From positions 1 to 64,000 of the forward strand of contig NZ_CAJYOJ010000004.1 in the NCBI RefSeq assembly GCF_913776295.1: a stretch of DNA of 64,000 nucleotides, in the 5' to 3' direction. The position numbers and the translations under genes are program-made. This stretch comes from an uncultured Pedobacter sp. (GTDB lineage Bacteria > Bacteroidota > Bacteroidia > Sphingobacteriales > Sphingobacteriaceae). The notes beneath the pieces were generated by a model. It was not told where the DNA came from. It did not search any database and saw only the letters and a list, made by a program, of their open reading frames with translations. Below are positions 26,651 through 36,390 of the stretch, piece after piece. The stretch's first letter is position 1. Every line of letters starts with the position of its first letter.

Positions 26651-29245
26651 CTAATCTTTGTCATCCATACTATTCAAGAATTGTTCCAAAGAATATTCGT
26701 CGGGATATAAAACTTCACGTGCCTTACTTCCTTCAAAGGGGCCAACAATTCCGGCAGCCTCCAATTGGTCGATGATACGTCCAGCGCGATTGTAACCTAA
26801 CTTCAGTTTGCGCTGAATTAACGAGGTTGAACCCTGCTGATGCATCACGATCAGCCTGGCTGCATCTTCAAAAAACTTATCGCGCTCATTGGGATCAAAA
26901 TCGGCTTTGCTGCCCTCCCCTGCCTCATCAATATATTCTGGCAGTTGATAAGCATCTGCATAACCACGCTGGTTGCCAATATATTCAGAAATACGGTCTA
27001 CTTCAGGTGTATCAACGAAAGCACACTGTAGCCTGATTAAGTCGCTGCCTGTAGATAAAAGCATATCTCCGCGGCCAATTAACTGATCAGCCCCCCCACT
27101 ATCCAAAATGGTCCGCGAATCGATTTTCGACAATACCCTGAAGGCCAGCCTGGCCGGGAAGTTGGCCTTAATGGTACCGGTAATAATATTTACCGAAGGC
27201 CTTTGCGTAGCCAGCACCAGGTGGATCCCGATGGCACGGGCCAGCTGGGCCAAACGGGCAATTGGTGCCTCTACCTCTTTACCGGCGGTCATCATTAAAT
27301 CGGCAAACTCATCTACCACCAGAACAATGAAAGGCAAAAAGCGGTGACCAAGATTCGGGTTAAGCTTGCGTTTAACAAACTTATCATTATACTCCTTTAA
27401 ATTCCTTACCTGCGCATCTTTCAACAGGTCATAACGCTGATCCATCTCGATACAAAGCGAGTTTAGCGTGTTCACCACTTTTTTGGTATCGGTGATGATG
27501 GCGTCAGCCTCTCCCGGCAATTTGGCTAAAAAGTGTCTTTCAATCCTGTTGAATAAGGTTAACTCTACCTTTTTAGGGTCAACCAGTACGAATTTTAGTT
27601 GTGCAGGGTGTTTTTTAAATAACAGTGAAACCAGAATGGAGTTAATCCCCACCGATTTACCCTGACCGGTTGCCCCGGCTACCAATAAGTGGGGCATTTT
27701 AGCCAGATCCGCAATAAATACCTCATTACTGATGGTTTTACCTAAAGCAATGGGTAAATCCATGGTATTTTGTGCCCATTTTTCGGTATTTAGGATACTG
27801 CGCATCGGCACCATTTCAGGATGCTGGTTAGGTACTTCAATACCAATGGTACCTTTGCCCGGCATTGGTGCGATGATCCGGATCCCCAAAGCCGCTAAAG
27901 AAAGTGCAATGTCGTCTTCCAGGTTTTTGATTTTCGAAATCCGTACACCCGGGGCGGGAATAATTTCGTAAAGCGTAACCGTCGGACCGATGGTTGCCTT
28001 AATCTTATCAATTTCGATATTGTAATGATTAAGTGTTTCAACGATCTTATTCTTGTTGGCTTCCAGTTCTTCGGCATTTACCGAAATTTTATTGGTGCCA
28101 TAATTTTCTAACAGATCAACAGTAGGGTATTTATAACCCGATAAATCCAGTTTTTCATCATAATTGCCGAACTGCTCAACCAAATCATCCGATTTTTTAT
28201 CTTCTTCTGTTTTTTCGATCGTAAAGGCAGGTTCCTTTTCTACCTCAATTGGTGGTTCTACCGTTAAAGGCAATGATGAAGCGGCAGCAGTAGCCAATGG
28301 CAAATTAGTGGCTAGTGGAGACAATACCACCGGGGCTACATTTTCCTCTTCTTCTTCTTTTTCTTCATAACGGCTCGGCTGTAATACAACGTTTTGTTGT
28401 TTGCGTTCGTTAGCTACAGGCTTATCGCGCACCGGAAATTCAATAGGTGCTGAAGGTTCTTCGAAGGTTTTGTTTTTAACGGCCTGCTCCCTAATATCAT
28501 TTACATAATCTGGTGTTTCATTATCCAGGTAAACTTCTTTCGCTTTACGTTCCGGAAATTTAAAATCGATATTATAGGCGATGATTAAAATGGTTAATCC
28601 GGCAAAAGCGATTAAGCCGGCAACACCTGCAGCACCAATTTGGGCACTTAACAATTTATTGCTCCAATAGCCAAATTCACCTTCTAAATAATGTGGTGAT
28701 TCTGACCAGAAACCATGCGCAAAACCCAAGGTTAATGAAATAAATAGCAAAAAGAAAAAGCTATATCCTAATGTTTTAGAGATAGAAAGAATTTTGACCT
28801 TGAACAATAAACGGTAACCGATAATAAAAAAAGCCAAAACAAATAAGAACGATGCAATACCAAACCATTCGTAAATAAATTGGTGTGACAAGAGCGCACC
28901 AAACTTACCCAACCAGTTCTGAACAACAGGGGTGGTAACGCCTGCACCCTTTAACTCTTCTGCTGTTTTAAAAAGATTGCTCCAGCCGCCGTTGGCATCG
29001 ATTACATAACTCTGGTCGTCCTGCCAGGTGAACAAATAAGAAGTAAAGGCAATTAAAAAATATAATGACAAGATTACAAAAAACAGACCTACAATTTTAA
29101 CTGCACGGCCATCTGCTAAATCGAAGCTTGGCAAAAAGTCCATTTTTCCCTTTGGCTGCCTGCCTAATGATGATCTGCCGGGTGCACTTTCTGCACCTTT
29201 GTCCCTGAATGTATTGGCCTTAAACTGGTTACCCCTTACCGACAT
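26651..29245 (-). CDS. ftsK: DNA translocase FtsK
   Basis: 864 residues. Four or so membrane segments in the first 230 residues are followed by a low-complexity linker (about 260-370, Glu/Pro/Ala-rich). The motor has Walker A VAGATGQGKSVGINS, Walker B VLVVDEFADLMM, and LATQRPSVNIITGTIKANFP. The gamma winged helix at the C-terminus (STSLIQRKLKLGYNRAGRIIDQLE) reads chromosome polarity sequences. FtsK couples chromosome dimer resolution and segregation to division. It forms a unit with lolA. The upstream element at 29274-29300 is a probable promoter. Confidence 0.97.
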   Translation of the reverse strand: MSVRGNQFKANTFRDKGAESAPGRSSLGRQPKGKMDFLPSFDLADGRAVKIVGLFFVILSLYFLIAFTSYLFTWQDDQSYVIDANGGWSNLFKTAEELKGAGVTTPVVQNWLGKFGALLSHQFIYEWFGIASFLFVLAFFIIGYRLLFKVKILSISKTLGYSFFFLLFISLTLGFAHGFWSESPHYLEGEFGYWSNKLLSAQIGAAGVAGLIAFAGLTILIIAYNIDFKFPERKAKEVYLDNETPDYVNDIREQAVKNKTFEEPSAPIEFPVRDKPVANERKQQNVVLQPSRYEEKEEEEENVAPVVLSPLATNLPLATAAASSLPLTVEPPIEVEKEPAFTIEKTEEDKKSDDLVEQFGNYDEKLDLSGYKYPTVDLLENYGTNKISVNAEELEANKNKIVETLNHYNIEIDKIKATIGPTVTLYEIIPAPGVRISKIKNLEDDIALSLAALGIRIIAPMPGKGTIGIEVPNQHPEMVPMRSILNTEKWAQNTMDLPIALGKTISNEVFIADLAKMPHLLVAGATGQGKSVGINSILVSLLFKKHPAQLKFVLVDPKKVELTLFNRIERHFLAKLPGEADAIITDTKKVVNTLNSLCIEMDQRYDLLKDAQVRNLKEYNDKFVKRKLNPNLGHRFLPFIVLVVDEFADLMMTAGKEVEAPIARLAQLARAIGIHLVLATQRPSVNIITGTIKANFPARLAFRVLSKIDSRTILDSGGADQLIGRGDMLLSTGSDLIRLQCAFVDTPEVDRISEYIGNQRGYADAYQLPEYIDEAGEGSKADFDPNERDKFFEDAARLIVMHQQGSTSLIQRKLKLGYNRAGRIIDQLEAAGIVGPFEGSKAREVLYPDEYSLEQFLNSMDDKD

Positions 29246-29273
29246 TTTCTATCCTAAATAATTTAATATTGAA

Positions 29274-29300
29274 CAAACTTAGATAAAACTGCGCAGCATT
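29274..29300 (-). promoter_or_regulatory. Promoter-like element of ftsK, shared with 24942-24968
   Basis: On the minus strand it contains CTGCGCAG and ends with TAAGTTTG (29281-29274), a match to the TAnnTTTG -7 box, 28 bases before the ftsK ATG. The 27-base match to another upstream region (one mismatch) suggests a shared control signal. Confidence 0.55.
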
Positions 29301-29548
29301 AACGAAAGCCTGACAAAAAAAATAATCACATTTTATAAGCATTGCTTTTATACACTTTCTACCACGCCTCCTGTTATTAACAGCAATATATTTAGCTGGA
29401 GAGTTATACTTACCATTTTTAACGTGCTTAAATTAAATAAAAATTGTTCATCAGGCATTAAACCTTAAACAGAAAATCTGGTCTATTATTTTAACAACAC
29501 ACAAGTTGTAACGTTTTGTCAAATGAAACGGATTTTGTTTTAGGTTTT

Positions 29549-29587
29549 ATCCCGTTTTGCCTGGATAGGTGAAACGGGATTTTTTTT
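29549..29587 (+). terminator. Orphan intrinsic terminator
   Basis: ATCCCGTTT (29549-29557), 14-base loop, AAACGGGAT (29572-29580), then seven or more T. No plus-strand gene precedes it: ftsK starts leftward at 29245. It may end an unannotated small RNA starting around 29400-29500 or act as an attenuator in a long leader. The region 29246-29730 has no gene; a second hairpin, GCAGGTT/AACCTGC, is at about 29608-29626. Confidence 0.7.
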
Positions 29588-29730
29588 TCGTAGACCTTTA
29601 AAGACTCTGCAGGTTTTAAGAACCTGCGGGATCCAATTTTGCTAATTTGCCGCATGCTACATATATTTAGGCAATAAAGTTTACAATTTCTTAATTTTCG
29701 TTAATTTAAAGCGATTTTTGAAACCATATT

Positions 29731-30387
29731 ATGGATATAGCGCAACTCGAGGAACAAATTGAAGCCGGAAATTTCCAGGCAGTAAAAGGAATTTTGGTTG
29801 AAAACCCAAAATTGGCAAATGTGGATACTTCCCACCAAATTTCGCCACTTTTACTGGCTTGTTATTACAGAAAGAAAGAAATAGCCGATCTGATTGCCGA
29901 ATTTGCAGATTATTTAACCTTATTTGAAGCCTGTGCAGCAGGCAAATTTGATGCAGCTACCTTATTGATTTTTCAAAACCCCGCCAGTATCAATGAATTT
30001 TCTAAAGACGGCTTCACACCCCTTGGTTTAGCCTGCTATTTCGAACACGAAGAATTGGCCCGTTTTCTGGTTTTAAAAGGTGCTGATGTTAACCTGGCTT
30101 CAAAAAATGGTTTTAATGTATTTCCCATCCACTCAGCAGTTGCGGCTAATAATTTCAACATCACCAAAATGCTTTTAGATGCAGGCGCTTATCCAAATGT
30201 TTGTCAGAAAGCCGGTGTAGCCCCTTTACACACCGCTGCACAATTGGGAAATATCGAATTGATTATTTTATTGCTGGAACACGGAGCAGAAGTTTCTTTA
30301 CGCATGGAAGGCGGAAAACGACCGGCAGACTTAGCTGCAGAAAAAGGATTTAATGAAATTGCAGAAATTTTAAGAGACGATGACTAA
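29731..30387 (+). CDS. Ankyrin-repeat protein
   Basis: 218 residues, no signal peptide. There are five to six ankyrin repeats: SPLLLACYYRKKEIADLI, TPLGLACYFEHEELARFLVL (with KGADVN), FPIHSAVAANNFNITKMLLD and APLHTAAQLGNIELIILLLE are clear. Such proteins bind other proteins; the partner is unknown. It stands alone. Confidence 0.9.
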   Translation: MDIAQLEEQIEAGNFQAVKGILVENPKLANVDTSHQISPLLLACYYRKKEIADLIAEFADYLTLFEACAAGKFDAATLLIFQNPASINEFSKDGFTPLGLACYFEHEELARFLVLKGADVNLASKNGFNVFPIHSAVAANNFNITKMLLDAGAYPNVCQKAGVAPLHTAAQLGNIELIILLLEHGAEVSLRMEGGKRPADLAAEKGFNEIAEILRDDD

Positions 30388-30430
30388 TTTACAGTTCACA
30401 GTTTATAGTTCGCAATTATCAGTTGATTTA

Positions 30431-30482
30431 AACTGAAAACTGCCAACCGAATACTGAAAACTGCCAACTGAAAACTGCCAGC
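30431..30482. repeat. Short tandem intergenic repeat (ACTGAAAACTGCCAAC)
   Basis: Three imperfect tandem units of about 17 bases, each with ACTGAAAACTGCCA, between the ankyrin gene and the PspC-like gene. No coding frame; similar 'phrase' repeats recur between genes in this window. Confidence 0.7.
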
Positions 30483-30486
30483 CGGA

Positions 30487-30705
30487 CTATTCCCAGATCC
30501 GCAGCCGCATCCTTTTCATATACGTCCTGATATCGAGTACAACAGCAGCCAGGAAATAGAATAATATCGGAAAACCTACCGCTAAAAAAGACGAGTAAAT
30601 AAAAAACAGGCGCACTTTAGCCGTACTCATATCCAGCTTATTGGCCAAATAGGTAGAAACTCCAAAACTCTGCTGTTCAAAATAAGTTATAATTCTCTGG
30701 AACAT
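30487..30705 (-). CDS. PspC-domain small membrane protein
   Basis: 72 residues. QSFGVSTYLANKLDMSTAKVRLFFIYSSF is the PspC pattern (helix-turn then membrane segment), ending with a second hydrophobic stretch and a basic tail (YMKRMRLRIWE). PspC proteins take part in membrane-stress signalling in other bacteria. It is upstream of nothing in its strand sense; the small gene at 30835 is 130 bases before it. Confidence 0.78.
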   Translation of the reverse strand: MFQRIITYFEQQSFGVSTYLANKLDMSTAKVRLFFIYSSFLAVGFPILFYFLAAVVLDIRTYMKRMRLRIWE

Positions 30706-30834
30706 GTTAAGCTTATTTTAAAATCTTATGCTCTTCACTAAATAGGAACGCTCCAAAACCGGAATCATTATTTGATCAGATATTCTAATTTAGGAAATTT
30801 AATTGGTTAAATGCAATACTAAAATTCAAATCAT

Positions 30835-31050
30835 TTATTCCAGAATCAGTTTTTCAAAATCCTGTTTATCTTCATGTTTGATGAAAAGCGTTTGTTGTTC
30901 TTCCAGTCCCGAAAAATTTTTGATCAGTTCTGCCTTAAATTGATGGATATCAACATCACTTTTCAAAATAATCGTTAAGGCATCGGCATTGCCCCTTACC
31001 TCGATAATCTGATTAGGATATAGTTCTTTTAGCTCGTGTGGAAATTCCAT
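30835..31050 (-). CDS. Conserved small hypothetical protein
   Basis: 71 residues, one beta-alpha-beta like domain (IIEVRGNADALTIILKSDVD, then QFKAELIKNFSGLEEQQTLF). No signal peptide. Not recognised. It follows the DUF2851 gene by 51 bases on the same strand and may be cotranscribed with it. Confidence 0.6.
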   Translation of the reverse strand: MEFPHELKELYPNQIIEVRGNADALTIILKSDVDIHQFKAELIKNFSGLEEQQTLFIKHEDKQDFEKLILE

Positions 31051-31101
31051 AATACGGAAACAGATTACAGCGCATAATGTTTTGCCGGAAAGCAGAAACT
31101 G

Positions 31102-32385
31102 TTAAGCCTGTTTTAAAATTTTAATTCCAATACCACAGGACAGACATTTTTTCTTGTCGCAATAATGCTTTTTTAGCTGCAAAATTCCCTGAGAGGCAAA
31201 TGCATTTTCCATCTTCACTCCCGCCCCGGTAAATTTACCGGTAATTGCATTTTCTTCAGCGGGCAAACTTTCTAACAGTTTTACCGCCCTACTGATAAAA
31301 TATGGCGCCGCAGTATGTTTTCCGTAAGCAAATAAAAACAACGCTACGGTATTTAGCAGAATGTTGTCTACTGATGTTTTCCCGATCTGTGTATTTACCG
31401 AAGAAGTTACCTTTTTAAAATGATAATGCGTTTTCCAGTAATCGTTTACCGGTAGGTTTTCAAATAAGGTACGAAGCTCAGCCACCTGCTTGATGTCCAT
31501 AATTTTTGAAAAAAGATGATTGGCCTTGGTAATTAATGCAGCAAATTGTGCCAAACGGATGGTTGGAAAATTTTGAGGGCGCATACGCATAAATTTCCAC
31601 ATGGAAACATCAATGGGCACAAGCTTATATTTCTTTTGGAGAAACTGAAATTCAGCTTTTAACTTTTGAGGATATTCTTCTTCAAAATGATCATTTAAAA
31701 AGCCTGCCGCACCAAAAACCAACGCTTCTATCTGATGTGAATTGTTTTTGTGCCTGGCATAAATGTGCTGCGGAACTGCTTTGGCAAAAAGTTCAAAGGG
31801 TAAAGCATTTATTTTGAATCCAAAATTACGCGCCATAAAACGGTAAAATGTCTCATCCCAATTTCCCTTTAATTCATTTAAGGTCTCGGTAACTGCACTG
31901 GTTTTCTGCTCAAAACGCTCAACCAAAGTTCTGGATAAAAAAGCCCCTACAATCAATTCATCTACCCTTCCTATCTGAGCAATGCAGGGAAAATCTGTTA
32001 AAGTAAGGAAGAGGTTTTCGTACTTTCTGATGAGATCGGCAGAAATGCGGTCTTTAAGTTCCAGAACCGGCAAAACGGTTCCATCCATCCTGCTTATTTC
32101 GGCATCATGTTGATAAACAACATGCAAAATCACATTTTCATATGCGGGATCAGCCTGATGGTTGTGTTTTAACCAATCAGAAGATTTTAAATGAATTTCT
32201 ACATTTCCCGCCCAGGTGGTTTCACCTATCTTAATCTTCGCATGGTTAAAATCCGGACCTGCATTTCGGTTGAGCAATCCGGTATTGATAATTTCCAGGT
32301 TTTCTCCATCACAGGTCTGCAGTCCGTTATAATCAAACGACCTGAACTGCCATACATAATGAAGAAAGTCTTCCGGAAAATTCAT
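31102..32385 (-). CDS. DUF2851 family protein
   Basis: 427 residues. The N-terminal part (NTGLLNRNAGPDFNHAKIKI, then WAGNVEIHLKSSDW) and the C-terminal four-Cys end (HYCDKKKCLSCGIG) mark the Bacteroidota DUF2851 family. The GPDF...NVEIH pattern resembles a PD-(D/E)XK-like core, which some have suggested; no activity is established that I know of. Possible operon with the small gene at 30835. Confidence 0.85.
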   Translation of the reverse strand: MNFPEDFLHYVWQFRSFDYNGLQTCDGENLEIINTGLLNRNAGPDFNHAKIKIGETTWAGNVEIHLKSSDWLKHNHQADPAYENVILHVVYQHDAEISRMDGTVLPVLELKDRISADLIRKYENLFLTLTDFPCIAQIGRVDELIVGAFLSRTLVERFEQKTSAVTETLNELKGNWDETFYRFMARNFGFKINALPFELFAKAVPQHIYARHKNNSHQIEALVFGAAGFLNDHFEEEYPQKLKAEFQFLQKKYKLVPIDVSMWKFMRMRPQNFPTIRLAQFAALITKANHLFSKIMDIKQVAELRTLFENLPVNDYWKTHYHFKKVTSSVNTQIGKTSVDNILLNTVALFLFAYGKHTAAPYFISRAVKLLESLPAEENAITGKFTGAGVKMENAFASQGILQLKKHYCDKKKCLSCGIGIKILKQA

Positions 32386-32450
32386 CCTTGAAGATAATGA
32401 ATTTATCTGGTATAACTAACTTATAAGTTTAAATTTTGAGCCTCTCTTTC

Positions 32451-32555
32451 CGTCACCCTGAACCGAACTTAGCAAGCTCACCGAAGTAATTTATTTCAGG
32501 GTCTTACAAGTAAAAGATGCTGAAACACCGGTCCGGGCGGAAGTTTAGCATGACG
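32451..32555. repeat. Intergenic palindromic repeat (CGTCACCCTGA / AGCATGACG)
   Basis: Two nested units: CACCCTGAA...TTCAGGGT and GATGCTGAAA...TAGCATGACG. It fills the space between DUF2851 and pyrF. Related to the CGTCATGCTGA repeats at 1411, 10290 and 46229. Confidence 0.55.
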
Positions 32556-32575
32556 TTGAAGCGAAGTTGGCTTAA

Positions 32576-33406
32576 TTAAATTAGTTCCGCCTTAACCAAA
32601 ATCTGCTCCATTTCCTGTTGCAGTTTTAAAGCCTCTTCCCTGGCCTTTTCTGCAAAATCTTCACCCTGGCTGGCATAGATAATTCCCCTCGATGAATTGA
32701 TTAATAAGCCACATTGCGAGTTTAATCCGTATTTACATACTTCATTTAAATCTCCACCCTGTGCCCCAACCCCTGGTACCAACAGAAAATGATCTGGTGC
32801 CAGTTTACGTACATCACCAAATGCCGCACCACGTGTAGCCCCAACTACATACATCATCTGCTCAGCTGTAGCCCAGGTTTGTGAAGTTTTGATCACTTTT
32901 TCGAAGAGCTTTTCTGCTCCAACTTCCTGCAATTGAAAATCGGCATGCCCCACATTCGAGGTTAAAGCCAATAGAATGACCCATTTATCTTTAAAAGTTA
33001 AAAACGGCGTTACCGAATCGCTCCCCATATATGGCGCAACCGTAACCGAATCGAAACTCATCTCAGAAGATGCTGCATTAAAAAATGTTTCGGCATACAT
33101 GGCAGAAGTATTGCCGATATCGCCACGTTTAGCATCTGCAATGGAAAAAATGTCCTGTGGAATATATTTCCACGTTTCAGTTAAGGTTTCCCAGCCTTTT
33201 TTACCGTAACACTCATAAAAAGCAGTATTTGGTTTGTAAGCAACACACAAATCTTTCGTGGCATCAATAATCTGTTTATTAAATTCCAGGATCGGATTTT
33301 CGTACTTTAACAGGTGTTGTGGGATCTTATCTAGCGAAGAATCTAATCCAACACACAAAAAAGAACGTTTTTTTTGTATCTGCTCAAAGAGTTGCTGCTT
33401 GGTCAT
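32576..33406 (-). CDS. pyrF: Orotidine-5'-phosphate decarboxylase
   Basis: 276 residues from the ATG at 33406 ([20 protein letters not shown]); an ATG 7 codons earlier only adds an unusual extension. The catalytic signature is [18 protein letters not shown] (Asp-Lys-x-x-Asp), and [12 protein letters not shown] is the phosphate loop. Length fits the longer, type 2 OMP decarboxylases. It makes UMP from OMP, the last step of pyrimidine synthesis. Single gene. Confidence 0.95.
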   Translation of the reverse strand: MTKQQLFEQIQKKRSFLCVGLDSSLDKIPQHLLKYENPILEFNKQIIDATKDLCVAYKPNTAFYECYGKKGWETLTETWKYIPQDIFSIADAKRGDIGNTSAMYAETFFNAASSEMSFDSVTVAPYMGSDSVTPFLTFKDKWVILLALTSNVGHADFQLQEVGAEKLFEKVIKTSQTWATAEQMMYVVGATRGAAFGDVRKLAPDHFLLVPGVGAQGGDLNEVCKYGLNSQCGLLINSSRGIIYASQGEDFAEKAREEALKLQQEMEQILVKAELI

Positions 33407-33831
33407 ATATGTGCTTATTTGCTGCAAATATGAAGATTTTTAAGTTTTCCGAGCGACAAAATAATGCTCACATTAATTATTTTTATAAACATTTTAAACT
33501 TTTGCTTGCAGATTACGTTTCAAATACATACAATTGCACCATAATTTCTCAACCGTTTATCTGAATATCCCAGAAAAATTTATCAAGACTTGTTTTTTGT
33601 TACCATTTTTTAAAAGCAACTATTGCTTGTTATTCAGCTTGTAAACAATTATGAAACAATTTGAGCATTATCCCTAATGAACTCATTTAATGTTTTATAG
33701 CCTTAAGAATTTATGCACAATGAAAAGCCGGGCTTGCGCTAACACAAATATTTTTTAAGCCTGTGCCAATTTATAACAGAAAACATCCGTTATAAACAAA
33801 TGAAAAATTTCTTGAAACATATATATTTAGA
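33407..33831. other. Gene-free region between pyrF and rho
   Basis: About 425 AT-rich bases. No convincing gene. A small palindrome AAGCCGGGCTT lies at about 33726. The last 150 bases are presumably the rho leader; TATATTTA at about 33822 is too close to the ATG to be its -7 box. Confidence 0.4.
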
Positions 33832-35556
33832 ATGTTTAGTAAAACAGAATTAAATGATAAGCTCACAACAGAATTACGTGAGCTGGCAAAAAGCTATGGC
33901 ATTGAAGGTGCCGACTCCCTAAGAAAAATCGACCTTGTTGAAGTACTTTTACACCAGCAGGAAATTATAAATGCTGCTAAATCTGGTTCAGATCCTTATA
34001 GCGAAACTGAACCTGTTACAGCTACACGTACACCTAAAACCAAAGCTGCAAAAGCACCAAAAGTTGCCGCAGCAGCAACAGCAGCTTCTTCGGTAATTAA
34101 TGAAAAACCTGCTGCTACAGACGAAAAGCCGGTTAAAAAAAGAGCAAGATTAACCAAAACTGAAGCTGCAGCACCTGTTGAAAAAAGAAGAGAAACCGTT
34201 ACTTTATTTGACGAGCCCCAGCGGGAAAAACAGCCCGACAGAACTACTGAAGAGGAAGAAAGTGTAAAACCAATTTCAGCTTTGATAGAAGAAAGTGCTG
34301 AAGTGCTTCCGGTGGCGCCAAAACAAAAACAAGAGCCTAAAGAAAAACAGGAAAAACCACAACGTGACGAAAACCGACAGCAAAAGCAACCAGGCGGCGG
34401 TAATCACCACAAAAACGAAAACAGTTACTCTAACCTGGATTTCGATAATGTGATTACCAATGAGGGCGTTTTGGAAATCATGCCCGATGGTTACGGTTTC
34501 CTGCGCTCGGCAGACTATAACTACTTGACTTCTCCTGATGATATTTATGTATCTCAGTCTCAGATCAAACTTTTTGGATTAAAAACCGGTGATACCGTAA
34601 AAGGCAGCATCCGCCCACCAAAAGAAGGCGAAAAATATTTCCCTTTGGTTCGCGTAGAAACCATTAATGGTAGAATCCCTGCTGAAGTTCGCGATCGCGT
34701 TCCTTTTGATTATTTAACACCACTTTTCCCGACCGAAAGATTAAACCTGTTTACGGATACTAACAACTATTCTACCCGTATTATGGATTTATTTACCCCG
34801 ATTGGTAAAGGGCAGCGTGGTTTAATTGTGGCACAGCCTAAAACAGGTAAAACCAATTTACTGAAAGAAGTAGCCAATGCCATTGCTAAAAACCATCCGG
34901 AAGTTTATTTAATTATCTTATTGATTGATGAGCGCCCTGAAGAGGTTACTGATATGGCACGAAGTGTAAGGGCTGAGGTAATTGCCTCAACCTTTGATGA
35001 GCCAGCCGAACGTCATGTTAAAATTGCCAACATTGTTTTAGAGAAATCGAAACGTTTGGTAGAAAGCGGACATGATGTGGTGATCCTTTTAGATTCCATT
35101 ACCCGTTTAGCCAGAGCATATAATACGACAGCACCTGCTTCAGGTAAAATATTATCAGGTGGTGTTGATGCAAATGCCCTGCATAAACCAAAACGTTTTT
35201 TTGGTGCGGCACGTAACATCGAAAACGGCGGTTCACTGACCATTTTAGCTACCGCCTTAACCGATACAGGTTCTAAAATGGACGAGGTCATTTTCGAAGA
35301 ATTTAAAGGAACTGGTAACATGGAGCTTCAGTTAGACCGTAAGTTATCTAACAAACGTATTTTCCCTGCTATCGATATTACCGCATCAAGTACCCGTCGC
35401 GACGATTTATTGCATGACAGAGACACCTTACAGCGAGTTTGGATTTTACGTAACCACCTTGCTGATATGAATAGCCAGGAAGCAATGGAATTTGTTCAAT
35501 CTCAGATAAAAGGAACAAAAAGCAACGAAGAGTTCTTAATTTCGATGAATAGCTAG
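33832..35556 (+). CDS. rho: Transcription termination factor Rho
   Basis: 574 residues. The N-terminal Rho-N helix bundle ([20 protein letters not shown]) is followed by a Bacteroidota-typical 150-residue disordered insertion rich in Lys, Glu, Ala and Gln (about 55-200). The cold-shock-like RNA-binding domain ([17 protein letters not shown]) and the hexameric ATPase with Walker A QPKTGKT, Walker [10 protein letters not shown] and the R loop follow. The insertion makes it about 150 residues longer than E. coli Rho. A 400-base leader precedes it. Monocistronic or with pssA downstream. Confidence 0.97.
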   Translation: MFSKTELNDKLTTELRELAKSYGIEGADSLRKIDLVEVLLHQQEIINAAKSGSDPYSETEPVTATRTPKTKAAKAPKVAAAATAASSVINEKPAATDEKPVKKRARLTKTEAAAPVEKRRETVTLFDEPQREKQPDRTTEEEESVKPISALIEESAEVLPVAPKQKQEPKEKQEKPQRDENRQQKQPGGGNHHKNENSYSNLDFDNVITNEGVLEIMPDGYGFLRSADYNYLTSPDDIYVSQSQIKLFGLKTGDTVKGSIRPPKEGEKYFPLVRVETINGRIPAEVRDRVPFDYLTPLFPTERLNLFTDTNNYSTRIMDLFTPIGKGQRGLIVAQPKTGKTNLLKEVANAIAKNHPEVYLIILLIDERPEEVTDMARSVRAEVIASTFDEPAERHVKIANIVLEKSKRLVESGHDVVILLDSITRLARAYNTTAPASGKILSGGVDANALHKPKRFFGAARNIENGGSLTILATALTDTGSKMDEVIFEEFKGTGNMELQLDRKLSNKRIFPAIDITASSTRRDDLLHDRDTLQRVWILRNHLADMNSQEAMEFVQSQIKGTKSNEEFLISMNS

Positions 35557-35576
35557 TTTAAGGCTGAAAGGCAAAA

Positions 35577-35621
35577 GGTGTAAGGTTTAAGGTTCCTATT
35601 TGGATGCCTAAACCTTATACC
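35577..35621. repeat. Hairpin made of GGTTTAAGG-type phrase repeats
   Basis: GGTGTAAGGTTTAAGG (35577-35592) pairs with CCTAAACCTTATACC (35607-35621). It lies between rho and pssA and is followed by more CCTTAAACC units. Similar words appear at 46115-46140, and the TTTAGGG array at 41168 is built from a related word. Confidence 0.6.
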
Positions 35622-35644
35622 TTAAACCTTAAACCCTATACCTC

Positions 35645-36337
35645 ATGAAAAAGCATCTCCCTAATGCGATTACCTGTGCAAACCTTTTATCCGGTTGTAT
35701 CGGAATCGTTTTTGCATTTAAAGGCCATTTAGAAACCGCAGCTTATTTCGTTATTTTATCCGGAATATTTGATTTTTTCGATGGTATGGTTGCCCGTTTG
35801 TTAAATGTGAAGTCGGCCATAGGAAAAGATCTCGATTCTTTGGCAGATATGGTTAGTTTTGGGTTCTTACCCGGGGTGATTATGTTTCACTTATTAAAAG
35901 CAAGCGATTATTCTTCAGAATACCTGCCCTACCTGGGTTTTATCATCACAGTTTTCTCTGCAATCAGATTGGCAAAATTCAACAACGATAGCCGGCAAAC
36001 AGAAGATTTTATTGGCCTGAATACGCCAATGAATACCTTATTCATCTGTTCGCTGCCTTTTATTGCACAAGATTATCCACAGATTATTTCATCCAGCATT
36101 TTATTAATAGCCATTACAGCTATTACCAGCTTCTTACTGGTAAGTGAAATCAAAATATTCTCTTTAAAATTTAGCAATTTGAGCTGGGCGAAAAATAAAA
36201 TCAAATTTATTTTCCTCATCCTTTCGGCCATATTGATTGCATTTCTACAATTTGCGGCGATACCTTTTGTACTGATACTGTATATTGCTTTATCTTTTCT
36301 ACATTTTAAAGGAGCAACACCAGATCAGAAGATTTAG
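35645..36337 (+). CDS. pssA: CDP-diacylglycerol-serine O-phosphatidyltransferase
   Basis: 230 residues, about seven membrane segments. The CDP-alcohol phosphotransferase signature is complete: DGMVAR, eight residues, G-KDL-D-SLA-D (about 43-66). The start NAITCANLLSGCIGIVFAF is typical of the Bacillus-type PssA. It makes phosphatidylserine, the precursor of phosphatidylethanolamine. No psd gene is adjacent. Confidence 0.93.
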   Translation: MKKHLPNAITCANLLSGCIGIVFAFKGHLETAAYFVILSGIFDFFDGMVARLLNVKSAIGKDLDSLADMVSFGFLPGVIMFHLLKASDYSSEYLPYLGFIITVFSAIRLAKFNNDSRQTEDFIGLNTPMNTLFICSLPFIAQDYPQIISSSILLIAITAITSFLLVSEIKIFSLKFSNLSWAKNKIKFIFLILSAILIAFLQFAAIPFVLILYIALSFLHFKGATPDQKI

Positions 36338-36390
36338 TCTTTCCAATACCTAAAGGGTTGGCTGAATGATTTAGCTATCTTCTTGACCAA

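Noticed and set aside
30388..30486. Possible CRISPR-like array
   Set aside because: Units are only about 17 bases, imperfect, directly adjacent without spacers; no cas genes in the window.
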